Assembly: GCA_029448655.1 (NCBI GenBank)
Contig: JACCLO010000013.1
Location: forward strand, 1,488,001 to 1,552,000
Direction: 5' to 3'
Source of the DNA: Wolfiporia cocos
Lineage: Eukaryota > Basidiomycota > Agaricomycetes > Polyporales > Phaeolaceae
Length of the DNA stretch: 64,000 bases
Shown here one piece after another: positions 12,401-24,554 of the stretch (positions are counted from its first letter, which is position 1; every line of letters begins with the position of its first letter). The notes beneath the pieces were generated by a model. It made no database searches. It saw nothing but the letters and a program-made list of their open reading frames with translations, and had not been told where the DNA came from. The translations under genes were made by a program, and so were the position numbers.

Positions 12401-13536
12401 GCGGCGTTCATTGACCCTGCTGACGGCGAGGAAAAGCTGTGGTGCGAGTCGACCGTGTCCGAGGACTTCGAGATGGCGCTCCGTCTGCAACTGCGTGGCT
12501 ACATCATCCGCTGGGCGACCTACTCGCTCGGTGGCTTCAAGGAGGGTGTGTCGCTTACGGCCGACGACGAGCTGAACCGGTGGCAGAAGTACGCGTACGG
12601 CTGCAGCGAGCTGCTCTTCAACCCGTTCGTGCAGTGGTGGCGCAAGGGCCCGGTCACGAAGCTCATCCACAACTTCATCTGGTCGCCCGCGCCGCTCCAC
12701 TACAAGGTCTCGATGATGGCGTACATGTTCTCGTACTGTGAGTGGCTCCTGAACTCGGGGCGGGGTGTATGCTGACGCGCGGGCAGACGGCATTGCGTGC
12801 TCGCTGACTATCGGTGTCATCAACTACGTCCTGCTCGGCTGGCAGTTCCCTGTGGACGGCTTTTACATGCACTCGTTCGAGATTTGGCTCGCGACGACGG
12901 TCGTCTTCATCGGCTCTGGTAACGTCGGCTTCACGCTCCTGCAGTACCGCCTCGGCGAGTCGAGTCTTATCGGCGCGTTCCTGACGAACGTCATGTGGGT
13001 CCCGTTCTTGTGAGTATTTCTTTTCGTCGCATGCAGCCGCGGACGGCGGCTGTGGGTGTGGGACACGGGTGCTGATGGTCGCCCGCGCAGCTTTTTCTTC
13101 TTCGGCGGTCTCTCGCTGCACCTGACGCAGGCGATCCTGTCTCACATGATGTCGTACAACATGACCTGGGGTGCGACTATCAAGGAAGTCGAGCGGTCGA
13201 ACTTCTTCGAGGAAATTCCCAAGATCCTCAAGCGGTGAGTGGCGCGTGCTGCGGGCGAGAGAGCGCGGCGGTGCTGACGGCTCCCGCGCAGGTTCTGGTT
13301 CTCATGGCTGATCTGTTTCGTGCTCATCGCGGCCATGATCATCCTCGCGACGCCGGTGGTGCCGGTCGAGTGGCAAATCGACGGGTCCGCGTGGGCCGTC
13401 ATCATGCCGCTCGCGCTCATTGTGGGATGCCATGTCCTCTACCCTGTACGTGCCTCGTCTGCGAACGTAATCATGGCGGCTGACATGGCCATTGCAGATC
13501 GTCCTCAACCCGTGGTTGATGGTCTTCTCGTATTAA
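9446..13536 (+). CDS. GT2 family membrane glycosyltransferase (fungal ZtGT2-like)
   Basis: Twelve exons fit in phase (9446-9696, 9877-9985, 10546-10714, 10773-11087, 11141-11250, 11307-12144, 12199-12279, 12330-12737, 12787-13009, 13091-13234, 13292-13445, 13498-13536), giving 946 aa. The N-terminal third is cytosolic with a Ser-rich linker. Two hydrophobic segments (around residues 280-325) precede the catalytic domain, with LPHVTIQMPVYKE, the metal-binding VDSDTIVPED, an acidic SEDFEMAL and a following RW motif (LNRWQKY). Four to five C-terminal membrane segments follow. This is the layout of processive GT2 enzymes. It is not a chitin synthase, since QRRRW is absent. The closest family I know is the fungal GT2 type described as ZtGT2 and needed for hyphal growth on surfaces; the product is not known to me. 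The second intron (9986-10545) is unusually long at 560 nt. Confidence 0.88.
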
Positions 13537-16500
13537 GCGCGCGTGGTGGACCTGCATGCGGCTCTCTGCGAGAAGTTCCTGCCATATACCACCACCGCCG
13601 TTATACCAGCCCCGCCTGGACACGGACACATGCTGACAATGGACTCTCACCACTCTCGTTTGTTGTGTGTACGGTGCTATACAGTACGCCGCTCGTTGTA
13701 GTCCAGGCTGGCCGCGCCGCCGTGCGCGATCCGCGCCGCGCGCTCCGTATCCTCGCCCCTTGCTAGTTCCGTATGTACATTTTGCGCAGAGACGGCGTCC
13801 CGCTGCACGGACTGAACCACCCTCCCCCCGTCGTGTTATCCACGTTCCCCCGCGATCTCGAGTACTCATTCTACTTACTCTACTCTCTGCACTCACGAAT
13901 AGACTTTCCGTGTTCGTTACGCGTTTCTGAACTACAGGGGCCCGGTCGCAAAGCAATGTTTATCGTAGATAATAATGACAGTCTATCTACTGCTATCTCG
14001 CGGGTCTGAGCGCGTGCGCGTGCGCTGCGGCGGCCTCGGGGAGTCTGCCCGGGTAGGGATGCCCGGGCGTTCGTCGTGAAAGCGGAATGTGCCTACGGTC
14101 GAGAACCGGGCGGGCAGTCGTTGGGACGGGGGTCGCGCGGGCTCGTATCAGCCGTGTCAATGTGCAACGGCACTGTTGTCGGAGATTGCTCGTATCCGTC
14201 GGCGCGCGAGCAGAGATGCACGGCTTTGCCAGACCGCGCTATAGGAACTGTTCTGGTGTGTAAAGGTGTATTACTGTATTGCCATCACGTTCGTGCGTTC
14301 CGGACGGTGCAGGCCGGGGGCTCTGTGTATTCCGAATACTATCGCTGGACGCCTTCTGCACAGTCGAATCTGCATAGCGACGCAAGTCAGGAATGTAAAG
14401 GAGAATTCTACAGAAAGCTTTGTCTACATGTCTAGTGTCCACACGAATATTCTCATGATTTTTCGATGCTCTGCGGAGTCGATTGTGCAGAAGGGGTCGA
14501 TTGTGCAGAAGGTCCGCGACAGTACATCAGCACATGAAGAAGGCGAGCCAACCCGAGGGCATGCATGACGTCCGAAGTGCATCAGCGGAGCTGCTCAAGC
14601 CTGGATAGCGGTATTGCGTACGAGAGGCTTGGCGCGTCGAAGCGCCGGACGCTCGGAGAACTGCTATTGCGAGCCTGTCGACGCACGCGGCTGCAGACGG
14701 TTTTCTGGGAGCGGTGACAAATGGCGGATATAATTGACCCTGGCACGCAACTGCGACCGCCGTGTGCGGAGCTGCCGGTGGCCTGACGTGGGCGTGGGCA
14801 CAACGATGGCAACATGATACGGGGGTGTGCTCCGGCGGTGCTCCGCGAAGCCCTGGCCAGGCCGGAAGGAGAGAAGGGGGTCTCTGGGGGACAGCGCAAG
14901 CGTGCGAGGGTGCGGATGCCATAAATGAAGGCTAGACGGTTCCCTGTGCGCTCGCAAGGCATGGAGACGTGCGAGCGCCCTGACCGTTGACGGGACCGAG
15001 GCCTGCGGGACTTCGCGTGGGAGGTGCGCACGGTGGCAGAATGATTGGGCATGGTGGGCCGTGTTTTTGTTTGGAGGGGCATGGCCGCCGTGAGGTGTGT
15101 GTTGATCGACGTGATGTTGAGGTCACTTGGTGGTGACCTCTGGAGAGAGCTGGCTCGTAGCGAAGGAGGAGGTTCGCGGCCCCAGCGCGGGCTCTACAGG
15201 CTCCGATACAAAATTTCGTCCGCTATTGAGCGAATTGTTCGACGCACTGGGCTTCGGCGAGAAGGGCCCATTAATGAAATAGAATTCAAATAGAATTCTC
15301 GGCTGTACTGAAGTTTGTCCGTAAATGAATCACTTTGTTAGAGAGGGTATAACGAGAAAGAACCAACGACGCACGGATGCACCAGTTGGTCGAGGCAAGT
15401 ACCGCTTTGGTCCCCGCCATGCGGAATATAGTTGCCGGCGGAAGCGTTCACCGCCGAAGTATCTGATGAGTGGACAAATTGGAAGCTGCCGGTTTCGAGC
15501 GCCCCGCCGGGCCATTGTTTCCAGAATTTATGTTTGATGCGCGAGGTTAGGAAGAGAAGCAGTCAGGGTATTGAGAATGGAAGGGATGACCTCGAGGATG
15601 TGCAGTTCACGGGAGGATCGACCTCGTCAATTTAGGCCTCGCGCATTCCTTGCATGTATACAGACCACCTGTCAGACTAGCGTCCGAGGGAGTTCTGCTA
15701 TAGTGTGCCGAAGAGACGCATAGAATGTGCGCGGTTGATAACGGATTGCGTGTGACAGCATGTTTAATTTCAGGGAATGCTGGAAGGGTTCGAGCCGCAT
15801 TTGATGCACATTCACTCTTAATAGTGTTCCCCCACGGAGAGTATTGTCTGCGTGAACAGCCTGTGGCAGTCGTGCACGGCGTCGTCAACACGAGGTAGCC
15901 GAACAGATTCGTATGGAGATGGTACCGCCATTGCAAGGGTTGCCGCGGTCCGTAGGGTCCATTGACAAATTTCCATTGACAATGCTGCGTCAGCACCGCA
16001 GCTCACGGTCCACAAAGATTTCACGTACCTTTGATGGTGATGGCCGCCCCAGATACAGCATAGGGTCATTCGGCTAGCACCATGTCAGCACAGAATAATC
16101 ACAATAGGCGCTGATGTATCAATGATACAGACTGGAGAGAACGCGACTACCGCATTGTTGACTTCATGAGAAGTCTGGCTCAGAGATGGTTTTATCTTCG
16201 CACATGGTATGTGTGCAGTCGATTTATCTAAAGAGCAGTTCGTTAATGCGAGAGGCAACAGAGCACTCAATGTAACCTGACAAGAAACATGAATGTCGTG
16301 TATCGAGACCGAGACAGTGCTGAGCTTGGATGCTTCATTTCTTAAGTGGGGCTTACTCGCTAATTTTTATCAGATAAGAAAGCTGCATATAGCGCAGAGC
16401 CCTTCGATATTTGATAGGAAGGCGATGACCCTGCAAGTTGCAACAGTCATCAGCGAGTCTATCTCAACAAAATAATGAGGTAGCGGCCCAAGCACCGAGA

Positions 16501-18104
16501 TTTCCACAATCATCTCAGAGCTTCAGGTTGCCTATGATCGTCAAGCCGCCGGACGTTACTCATGGACGGGATCATTTTCGATATCTACAAGTTGCAGCTG
16601 GCTCAAGAATAATGACACGACGCGCCTTCTGGATCATTGTAATTTGTGTCAACAGGGATTTCCCATTTAGATATTTGGCCTTTTTGAGGGCAACTTACGG
16701 ATGCTTGTGATGCTGTTTGAGCAGGGTGCTTTCGATGGTTCGAACTTCATTCTATGAATAATACCCCGTTTTGCTAACACGCTGTATGAAACAAAGTTAG
16801 CAGATGTCAATACAAATGTGACAGCCTGCGCAAACCAGAGAATGACGGTATGCGTCATCTCATTTAGCTCGTTGACCATAGCAGACAATGCCATGCACAA
16901 GTCCGCCTTGAATACGGAACTACAACTTGAGCATTAAGCGACTGCGAACAGCACGCAGCTTCGGGATCTGCCTGCATGGCAGTATGTTGCGTTGCTGATC
17001 CTGTTGTGATTGTTTGATTACTTCCTGCAACCTAAAACGGTTGAGCCCTTATTGCTGTGCATGTCAAGTCTTCATAATGATACCTGAAGTAGTACATTCT
17101 ATGTATCGTGTACTTCGCTAGCTATAGCGGGCATGTCACGCCGCAACATTCAGCTGCAGCCTCAACCATAAACAGCTCTCATAAACGGCAGGGTCGCGAT
17201 GAGAACCATATCGCGTGATGTCAGCAACGTAGACGGCCATCCGAGTGCCGGATATTCCTGTCCACCGATCGTCTTAACCTTCGGCTAAGCGAGCTACCAT
17301 CTGACGGCTGAAGCTCTCACGAGCAGTGTGACAGCGTTGAGCATGGACGTAGCCATGACCCGCTAGTCACAATGCATATGGATGGGACGGATACTCTGAA
17401 TTATATATCCACAACAGTATGTTATTACATGGATTCAGCTGGTCTCAGAGTCTTAAATGTGACGGAAGAGTAGAGGGCAGTGCAATAGAACGAGGAAATG
17501 TGTGGATACCTGAAGTGCTACAGATCGTTGAACACTTTGTAACCTGTCGCACGCAACTGACACCACATCCTTGGCGATGATACCGAGCGAGTAGATTGAA
17601 CGAGACATTATTGACATTGACAAGAGTAGCTGCATTGCGATAGACACTTCTTCCCAGTTCACGTTGGAGTTTTCACATAATTGACGTTCATTGGGTAAAT
17701 GTTTAAAGCCTGCAGTGGTGTTATGGATCGGAATAGGTCGCAAGTCCGGAATGGAGACTTCAAATGTAGTTTCTTGCGGAGGGCTGACTGCCAGGCATCA
17801 AGAGAAGCCTCGGGTCGATGCTAGTAGGCTGAGGCCCGTGCGACTCTATGTCCACGGGGTCATCGTGGAGATGCATGCATGCAGCCGGGTTATTCATTGG
17901 TGTCGGATGGCGTGATGTGTGGTCGCTCCAGGATAGTGTGTCAGACTCCAAAACCGACGGTGCGACGATCTCCGGTGGAGGTGCGGAAGAATCTCTCCGC
18001 AAGGCTTGTGACTCTTGCGATTCAAGCTTCTTTGGTTTCTCGAGCTTTTGGATCGCCTTGCGTTTAGGTGTTGCAACTCTGTATACCAACACAAAAGTTG
18101 GCAA
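13537..18104. other. intergenic region with compositional transition
   Basis: No gene is supported in about 4.6 kb. From about 13.6 kb the DNA becomes visibly less GC-rich and by 15-17 kb it is near balanced. Short elements seen are a duplicated unit GTCGATTGTGCAGAAGG near 14478-14512 and a hairpin at 15119-15140. Open frames here are short, with no domain or splice pattern. Confidence 0.5.
15119..15140. repeat. short perfect hairpin
   Basis: GAGGTCAC and its reverse complement GTGACCTC, separated by six bases. It may be chance or a small regulatory palindrome; no T-run follows. Confidence 0.55.
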
Positions 18105-19594
18105 TCAGCTCAAGAACGCATCATTATCAACGTACACGTACACTTCGTGCCGACGCCGCATGTGAGCCGAAATAGCGTCTTTTCTTACGCCTCTCTTGTC
18201 ACATATGGGGCACATCCACTCCATTCGCGGCCCATGCACCTTAGCGATGTGTCGCCCGAGGGTTATGATCTGTACTTCCGCACCGCAAGTTCTCTCTTCT
18301 CCGTCAAGCCACCAATTGCAGGTCAATACACGCTTCTCGCTCCTACATGCTGAGGGGTAATGTTCCCAGACATGCCTCTGGGCCTTGTTCTTCTCGTAAG
18401 ATGTTGGGATTAGAGCTTCGCAATTTCCCAGACGGCAGCGGTAACTGGTAGGAGCTTCTGTAGGCACCTCGATGGGTCCGAGCGTGGGAGGTTGAGCCAG
18501 TTGAGCCAGCGCAGGAACACGCGTGCGGGGGTTGGCGTAGTTTCGTGCGGGGTTGGCAGCGTTGGAACCTGGATGCCCTGCTGGATCAGGAGATGTCACA
18601 AGAGTAGAGAAACCCGCAATGCTCTGCATGTTCACGAGCGGCTCGCCCTCAAAGCCTCCATGCGCCTCTGAAAGGGTTGAATGGGGGGTCCCGACATCGG
18701 TCGCTGATGACGCAATGGGCGGAGTATTTTCGTCTTCATGTATGCGTCGTTGGCGTTTCGCGACGGGTTTCACTGTCTGGTCGGCTGCGACTGTCGCGCC
18801 AAGATCTTGAGTCACGCCGCGGGCCGCACGTCCCGCCTTAGAACGGCCAGCAGTGGAACGTCTGCGTTTCTTGTACCTGGAAGATACATTGGATGGTGGT
18901 GAGAGGATGGTACAAAAATGACACTCACCCATTAGACGGTAAAGCTGTTTGTGAGAGTGCATTTGGCTGCGTGACCCACGCAGGTGGCGGCGGCGGCTGG
19001 GTCAAGGGGACCGCACCAACAGCAGGTGTCAACAACGAAGGATAGAGCGAGGGGCTGCTCGAGAAGGTAGGATGTGGATGCCCATGGGGCTGATATACCG
19101 ATCGTCTATGGATGCAAAAATCTCATTCTCGCGAACTAAACGACACATAGAGAACACGCTCACCTCGAGGGAGCAGATTGTGACGGTGGAGGGATAAAGA
19201 AAGGTTGGTGAGAAGCAGCAGGAAGGAATTGATTCTGCTGGTTCAACATCGCAGAAGGATACTGGAATGTGAACGGGTAGTTCCCATCTACCAGCGCTAC
19301 CCGATGCTGCTGCTCATCGATTTGATACGGGAGCACATTGTGTTTACTGAGACCAAAGCGATGAGCACGCCAGCTGCTACGGTAGTAAACATCCACTTAC
19401 TATTCATGATCTTCCGCAGGAGACGACAAGACAGATGAGCTAGACGATGTGGGAGATGTAGAAGTCGCATATTGCTGCTGTAAAGCTGGACTCGTGAAAT
19501 CAAATTGAGGAGGAAACTCTCCAACAAATGGCTGCTCTTTACAGCCATTGGATGGCTGCAGTGGATGTAGATAAGACGCTGCCCTATGGGTCAT
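18105..19594 (-). CDS. C2H2-type zinc-finger protein (single three-finger module)
   Basis: Four exons fit in phase (19594-19401, 19346-19164, 19105-18929, 18876-18105), giving 441 aa. The first 180 residues are rich in Gln, Ser, Pro and His. A basic, probably nuclear-localising stretch (YKKRRRS) and a second basic patch (AKRQRR) follow. The last 110 residues form a compact module: YRCRLGNC with a distal H/H pair, then CNWW...TCG ending in LGRHIAKVHGP, then WMCPIC...AHMRRRH. That reads as three variant Cys/His fingers in tandem. The same module occurs twice in the gene at 32007-33341. DNA binding is inferred. A TTATAA sequence lies about 75 bp upstream of the chosen ATG; an in-frame upstream ATG at 19771 is possible but less likely. 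Confidence 0.8.
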
Positions 19595-21792
19595 AGTGGG
19601 GAGGCAAGATGTGGCGGTGGTCAATGAGCTGCAAAGCGGTCCTAGAGCGTGAGCGAAAATGGTGGTTATAAAGAGAGAGAAAAGGCGCCGCTCGGCTAAC
19701 TGGTGCGCGTACTCGCAAACCACATCCAAACAATCGGACATAGACACCCACTCGGCCACTAGTTCTGCCACTCTCGTTTGGCTGAGCAGCCGATCTCCTC
19801 GTTAGCTCTTCGACTAGCCACTTGAAGACTAGTTGAGCCCTGTCGAGCAGGTATCTCCGTCTTCGACGCAAGACGCGATCCTGGAACAAAGGCAACTCGG
19901 TGCGCGGGCCTTTCTTGCGGGCCACAAGCTCAAGCAATCCTCCAAGAACGTGTGTTGGGACGTTTGTTCGAAGCGAACGAGATTCCGACGGTCCTTGTGC
20001 GCAAAGCCGAGGAGCGTAATGCCAGGCTGGTTGTATATGAGGAGGCAAGGTGAGTGTCCTCGCACCATCCTCGACATCATCAGTATATGGTCCCTCCATG
20101 TCAACGTTGTCTGTGAGTTTGTCATCCTGTTGGACAATTGATGTCATTATATGCATGTCTCGAAGAGGACCTCTTGACGACTTACCGTCGCGACATAGGC
20201 CGTCGATGTGACACGTCTTGCCAGCGAGTTGGTGTAGGCCGCACAACTGCTACTTCCTCCAGCTCCCAGAATCTAAATGTGGAGTGAGGGATCCAGCCTA
20301 CAATGGGGTCGTTACTTACCGTTGTGTCCTGTGACCATGGTGGCCACACGGTCGGACGAGGATCACTCGATCTAGCTGGACAAATGGCGGCAACACACAT
20401 CGTCTGCCTGATAATAAAATCGTCGGTTGCCGTTCCGAAAGACGACAGGCTCCTACATTTTATTTCGTTATGTGCCCAGTTCTTGCTGCCGCTAGGCTAT
20501 GATACATGCGACTGTCTTCGACCAAAACTGCGGTTACAGTCATCGTCGCGGGAACTCATGTAAAGTGAGGTGATTCATCCACTGACGGAGCCCCGGGATA
20601 TTTCCTCTGCGGGTCAAGAAAGTGGTCAGCGCGATGCTCTCTCGTCTGAACGCCAAACATTGATCAGCTTGAGTCGCGTCTGCGTATCCCGCCAAGAGCA
20701 CATAGACCTACTGGAGAGCTCCAGTTTGGTATACATCGCGTGGGGACACTGGAATGTGTATGGGTCCTCGCATGCTGATGCATGCGAACTAACTTAGTAA
20801 CTATTCGCGTTTGAAAACCTTTACGTTCGTCAGCCGATCCGAGGCGCTAGCGCCAAGCAGGGACGGATTCCCGACGTCATGAGGTCGAGAACGCTTCTTC
20901 GCGAGGCAAGCGGTAGCGTATCGGTCGCACACTTCCGTTCCAAGTCGGTGCTGATCTTATGCTCGGGTGTTGAGTGCATGTGTAGGTGCCTGCCGCTTGT
21001 TGGCTATCATCAAGGTCGAAGTCAAGTCACTCATGTGCTGAGACATGCAATTCCGATGTGTCCTGGAAGAGAGGGATGCACGAAGTGTCACTGCGAGCAA
21101 AACGACGTGCTTAGAGGTGCGTACTGGTGTTGCTTCTTCAGATCTAGGACCATTCGCCTGTCTGTCAGCATAGTCAGAGTGATACTCAATGCCTGACGAA
21201 TCTTTGGCGAGTCTCGTATCTTCTTGCAGCGATATCCCATGAAGAGTGAGTATGATCGACGAGTCTTGATCTAAGAGCTGAAACACTTCCGACACTGCTC
21301 CATTAATCTTCACCTACCATCTCAATATGATACCAAACTCGCGTCAAAGAGCACACATTGAATACTGATGCTGCTTGCTTGACTGCCTGCCATTATCAGT
21401 TTGAGCGAAAGCGTCACGCACAGTCTTCGTTATCTTTCGCGCCCTCCGCACCAGCAATTAAGTGGAGCCCCAACCAACAGCTTCATTAACAGACATCTGT
21501 ACATCACATCATCATGGAGTCGCGTGCACTCACCGGGCACGGCTTCAGGCGCGACTCCGAGTAGCGTCCACAATCCGTACCGCTAAAGGGCACCGTATCC
21601 ATTTCGGTATCCTGCGCATGATCGCCCCTCTCCACCAACTACAGATGCACGTTCAGCACATTCACATTCCGGGTTTTTGCGCTAAGCCCCAGTCACCGCG
21701 TCTGTCGCTCCGCTGCCCGCATCCCCGAGATCGGAGGGGCGGACACATCGCCCTTACACACCACAATGCTCCTTCCCGGGCGTATGCACGAG
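19595..21792. other. intergenic region, nothing supported
   Basis: About 2.2 kb with short frames on both strands and no domain, repeat or convincing splice pattern. The first 200 bp is the promoter side of the zinc-finger gene. Confidence 0.5.
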
Positions 21793-22760
21793 TCAGCACC
21801 GGAAGCCCCGCGGGCTCTTGGGGAACGCGCCCAGCCCGTGCGAGCCGCGGCGCGTCTTCGTCCGACTCCGGGCTTGGGGGATGGTAGGCACCCAGGGCGA
21901 CTGCATGGGCTCCATGCCGTGGAAGCGCACCGCTGCGAGCCATGGCGAGAAGAGGGGCGTGTGCGCGACGGAGGGCGAGAAGACGGAGCTGTGTACGTGT
22001 GCCGGAGCGCCGATGAGCGGGAAGAGTGACGGCGGGCGCGGGGACTGACAGGGCAGGGAGGATGGGAGAGACGGCGAGGAGGAGGGAAGAGGGGACCCTA
22101 GCAGGCCCAGCGCGATGAGGCCAAAGATCATGCTGTGAAAGGGGCGATGCAGGAAGGTGAGTCAGTTGTGTTTCAAACGGGGACCGCCGCGGCGGGGAGA
22201 CACAAAAAGCAGACGCACCCTCCTCTCTTGGACCGCTTGCCGGATCCTGTCCAGGACTCGTACGGCGCCATGCCGATGTCGTCCAGAACCGCCTCCACTG
22301 CGAGGTACTGGCTCGCGTTCTCGGGCACGGACCGCGATGCGCTGTCTCGTCCGTGCCGCCGCATCTCGTCGTGCATCTCTATTCTGATCGATGGCAGGGC
22401 GCCCTCTGGGCTGGCGTCCTCGCGCACATCAGCGCTGACGCTGGTGTCGGCGTCGCCGGGGAGGGAGGCAGTGACCGGGACGATGTCGCGCGCGAGCCCC
22501 TCCGCGGTGATCTCCTCGTCGAACAGCAGCCGCTTCTCGTCGTCCCAGTCGTACTGCGCCTGCAGCCACGCGTGCAGCTGCACGACGGATGCGGGGTTAA
22601 GGCCCGCGAGCATGAGCGGCTCGTCGGGCGTGATGGGCGCGCGGGCGTTGCTCAGCGCGGCGACGCGCTCGCAGATTGAGAGCGCAATTTCGGTCAGCGC
22701 ATCCTGGTCGTATACGGAGTGTGTGCCAGAGGCAAAGGACGTGTTCGTGTTCGTGTTCAT
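21793..22760 (-). CDS. carrier-protein-like domain protein with C-terminal hydrophobic segment
   Basis: Two exons (22760-22219 and 22132-21793) join in phase to give 293 aa. After a short Asn/Thr-rich start, residues about 15-85 (ALTEIALSICERVAAL ... LMLAGLNPASVVQLHAWLQ ... DEEITAEGLARDI) resemble the helical fold of acyl/peptidyl carrier domains. The sequence at the usual G-x-D-S-L site is GLNPAS, so the serine that carries phosphopantetheine is absent or displaced. The second exon opens with a hydrophobic stretch (MIFGLIALGLLG), perhaps a membrane anchor, then a Ser/Pro-rich tail. I do not recognise a named family. There is no PKS, NRPS or adenylating enzyme nearby, so a role in a biosynthetic cluster is not supported. 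Confidence 0.65.
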
Positions 22761-24554
22761 GTTTATGTTCGTAAAATCTGACTCGATGGATGAACGGGAC
22801 TGCGACAGGGTATCGGTGGATTTGTTCGGACTGTGGGACGTGCAATCGACCGGCGATTGGGAGTCGTGAGGAAGCCTTGGAGTGGAAGATGTGCAGAGAC
22901 CAGCTGCGTGGATGTGGCTCAAAAGAAGGCATTTTTCGGAAGGTACGAGTTTTATACTACGCACGCCATCAAGTGTACAGCTATCCAGTCGATCGCGCCA
23001 TGCGGTCCCCCGCCGTCGTTAATCATTAGTCGGTAGATCCGCTTACTATTGTTTACGTCAGTCGGATTCAGAGCAGAGTGCTAGATTGATCGTATGCAGC
23101 TACAATTGCTACCGTACATACACCACATACAATAGGACTCGTACAATAAACTAGCTTCGTGGCTCGAAGTATCCGCCTTGTGACGATGTCCGATATCGGA
23201 CATGATGATGATGCGGCGATACAATGTATATGTACAACTCTAAATCTGTACCGTGCACGAGGGCGAGCTGCGCCCTCACGAGCAGAGGCAGCCCATTGCT
23301 AAAATGCCGGATCAGAGGGCTGAAACATGCAGATGGTGCGTCTGCGTTGTATCTGTAACATCAGCTCTACTTGGATGATCCTAGCTTCATCAAGCCAAAA
23401 GCAGCTATCGGGTACCTCGATCTGAGCGCGCATGCTTCGCACTGCTGACCTGTTCGCGCTGCGCGCAGGCGGAGACGACTAGAAACGACGAACGGCAGGC
23501 CGAGGACGTTGGTTTGACGATCACGAAAAGGGAGGCGAGCGCACTTGCCGCGGGTTGCAGCGGCGGACCGCATCAATCTCCGAGCCAATGAGATATTCTG
23601 CTCACCCAGCCAATAGGCAAGCTAGCGTGCATCCGCATAACCTGGCTCTACCGGTTGCCAGCCATGCTAATATGCGCAAAAGATGTGCAGCAGGAGGTCT
23701 CGAGTAGAACACCGAAGTCGACCATCAGAGATAGGAGCACTCGCTTGGGGAAGAGACCTGGGCCAGGTAGTGCACAGTATGTCCGGGTAAAAATTCAGGT
23801 TCCAGCACCAGGTATCTGCTTTTCTGAATTAGTACTGAACGCGTTCTGCGCAGCTCAGCTTGCGGAGGTATCGCACATAGCCGTGGAGTACAGATATCGG
23901 GTCAAAAAAGTGCCAAGACTCACCACAAAGCATGCGCCACGGTGAGATGATCATGGAGACGTTGAAGTGAAGCAGTTAGTTTGTGCCCAGTGATCGATTG
24001 ATCTCCAGTCAAACGAGAGACGCGCACACAGAAAGCGGGCACAACAGATATCTTTTAGCAGACACGGGACAGAGAAGCTGGCTGGCTGGTCCAGATTTGA
24101 GCTGGTTTGGTTTGGGCAAGCATGGCTGAATCTGGCTGAGGCTGTCCAGGCTCAACCTGACGCGCCGAGCCCGACCGTAGTTTTCACTGGAATTGACATC
24201 TTGCGCTAGATGATGAAACAGACAGAATCACGTTTGAACATGTAGAGACAGGGAAAGTGAGCGACAAGATCAGGTCAACAGAATTAGGCAGAATCCACGT
24301 CGAGACCCAAGGGCAGCTACGTTCACCGAGCGCCCGAAACAGGCACGTCCGTACAAGCTAGCGTATGGGCTCCGTCTGCTAAGCGGGGGGCAGTACGATT
24401 TTCTCGCGCGCATATTCCTACCGCACGTATACTGTCAGTGAGAGACGTGATGTAACAGAGTGCGTACCAAAATCACAGCGTTTCCCTGTGAATGCCACTA
24501 TTATGGATTATCAAGTGAAGATACACGAGCGTGAAGCTATTGATGGCTACATAC
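22761..24554. other. intergenic region, nothing supported
   Basis: About 1.8 kb. The right end may contain one or two final small exons of the next minus-strand gene (a possible acceptor lies near 24440). No other gene, RNA or repeat is convincing. Confidence 0.45.

Noticed and set aside
9446..13536. Chitin synthase
   Set aside because: GT2 fold and membrane segments fit, but the QRRRW and other chitin synthase signatures are absent; the motifs fit the other fungal GT2 type better.
15770..15815. tRNA B-box-like GGGTTCGAGCC
   Set aside because: No A box or paired arms at the needed distance upstream.
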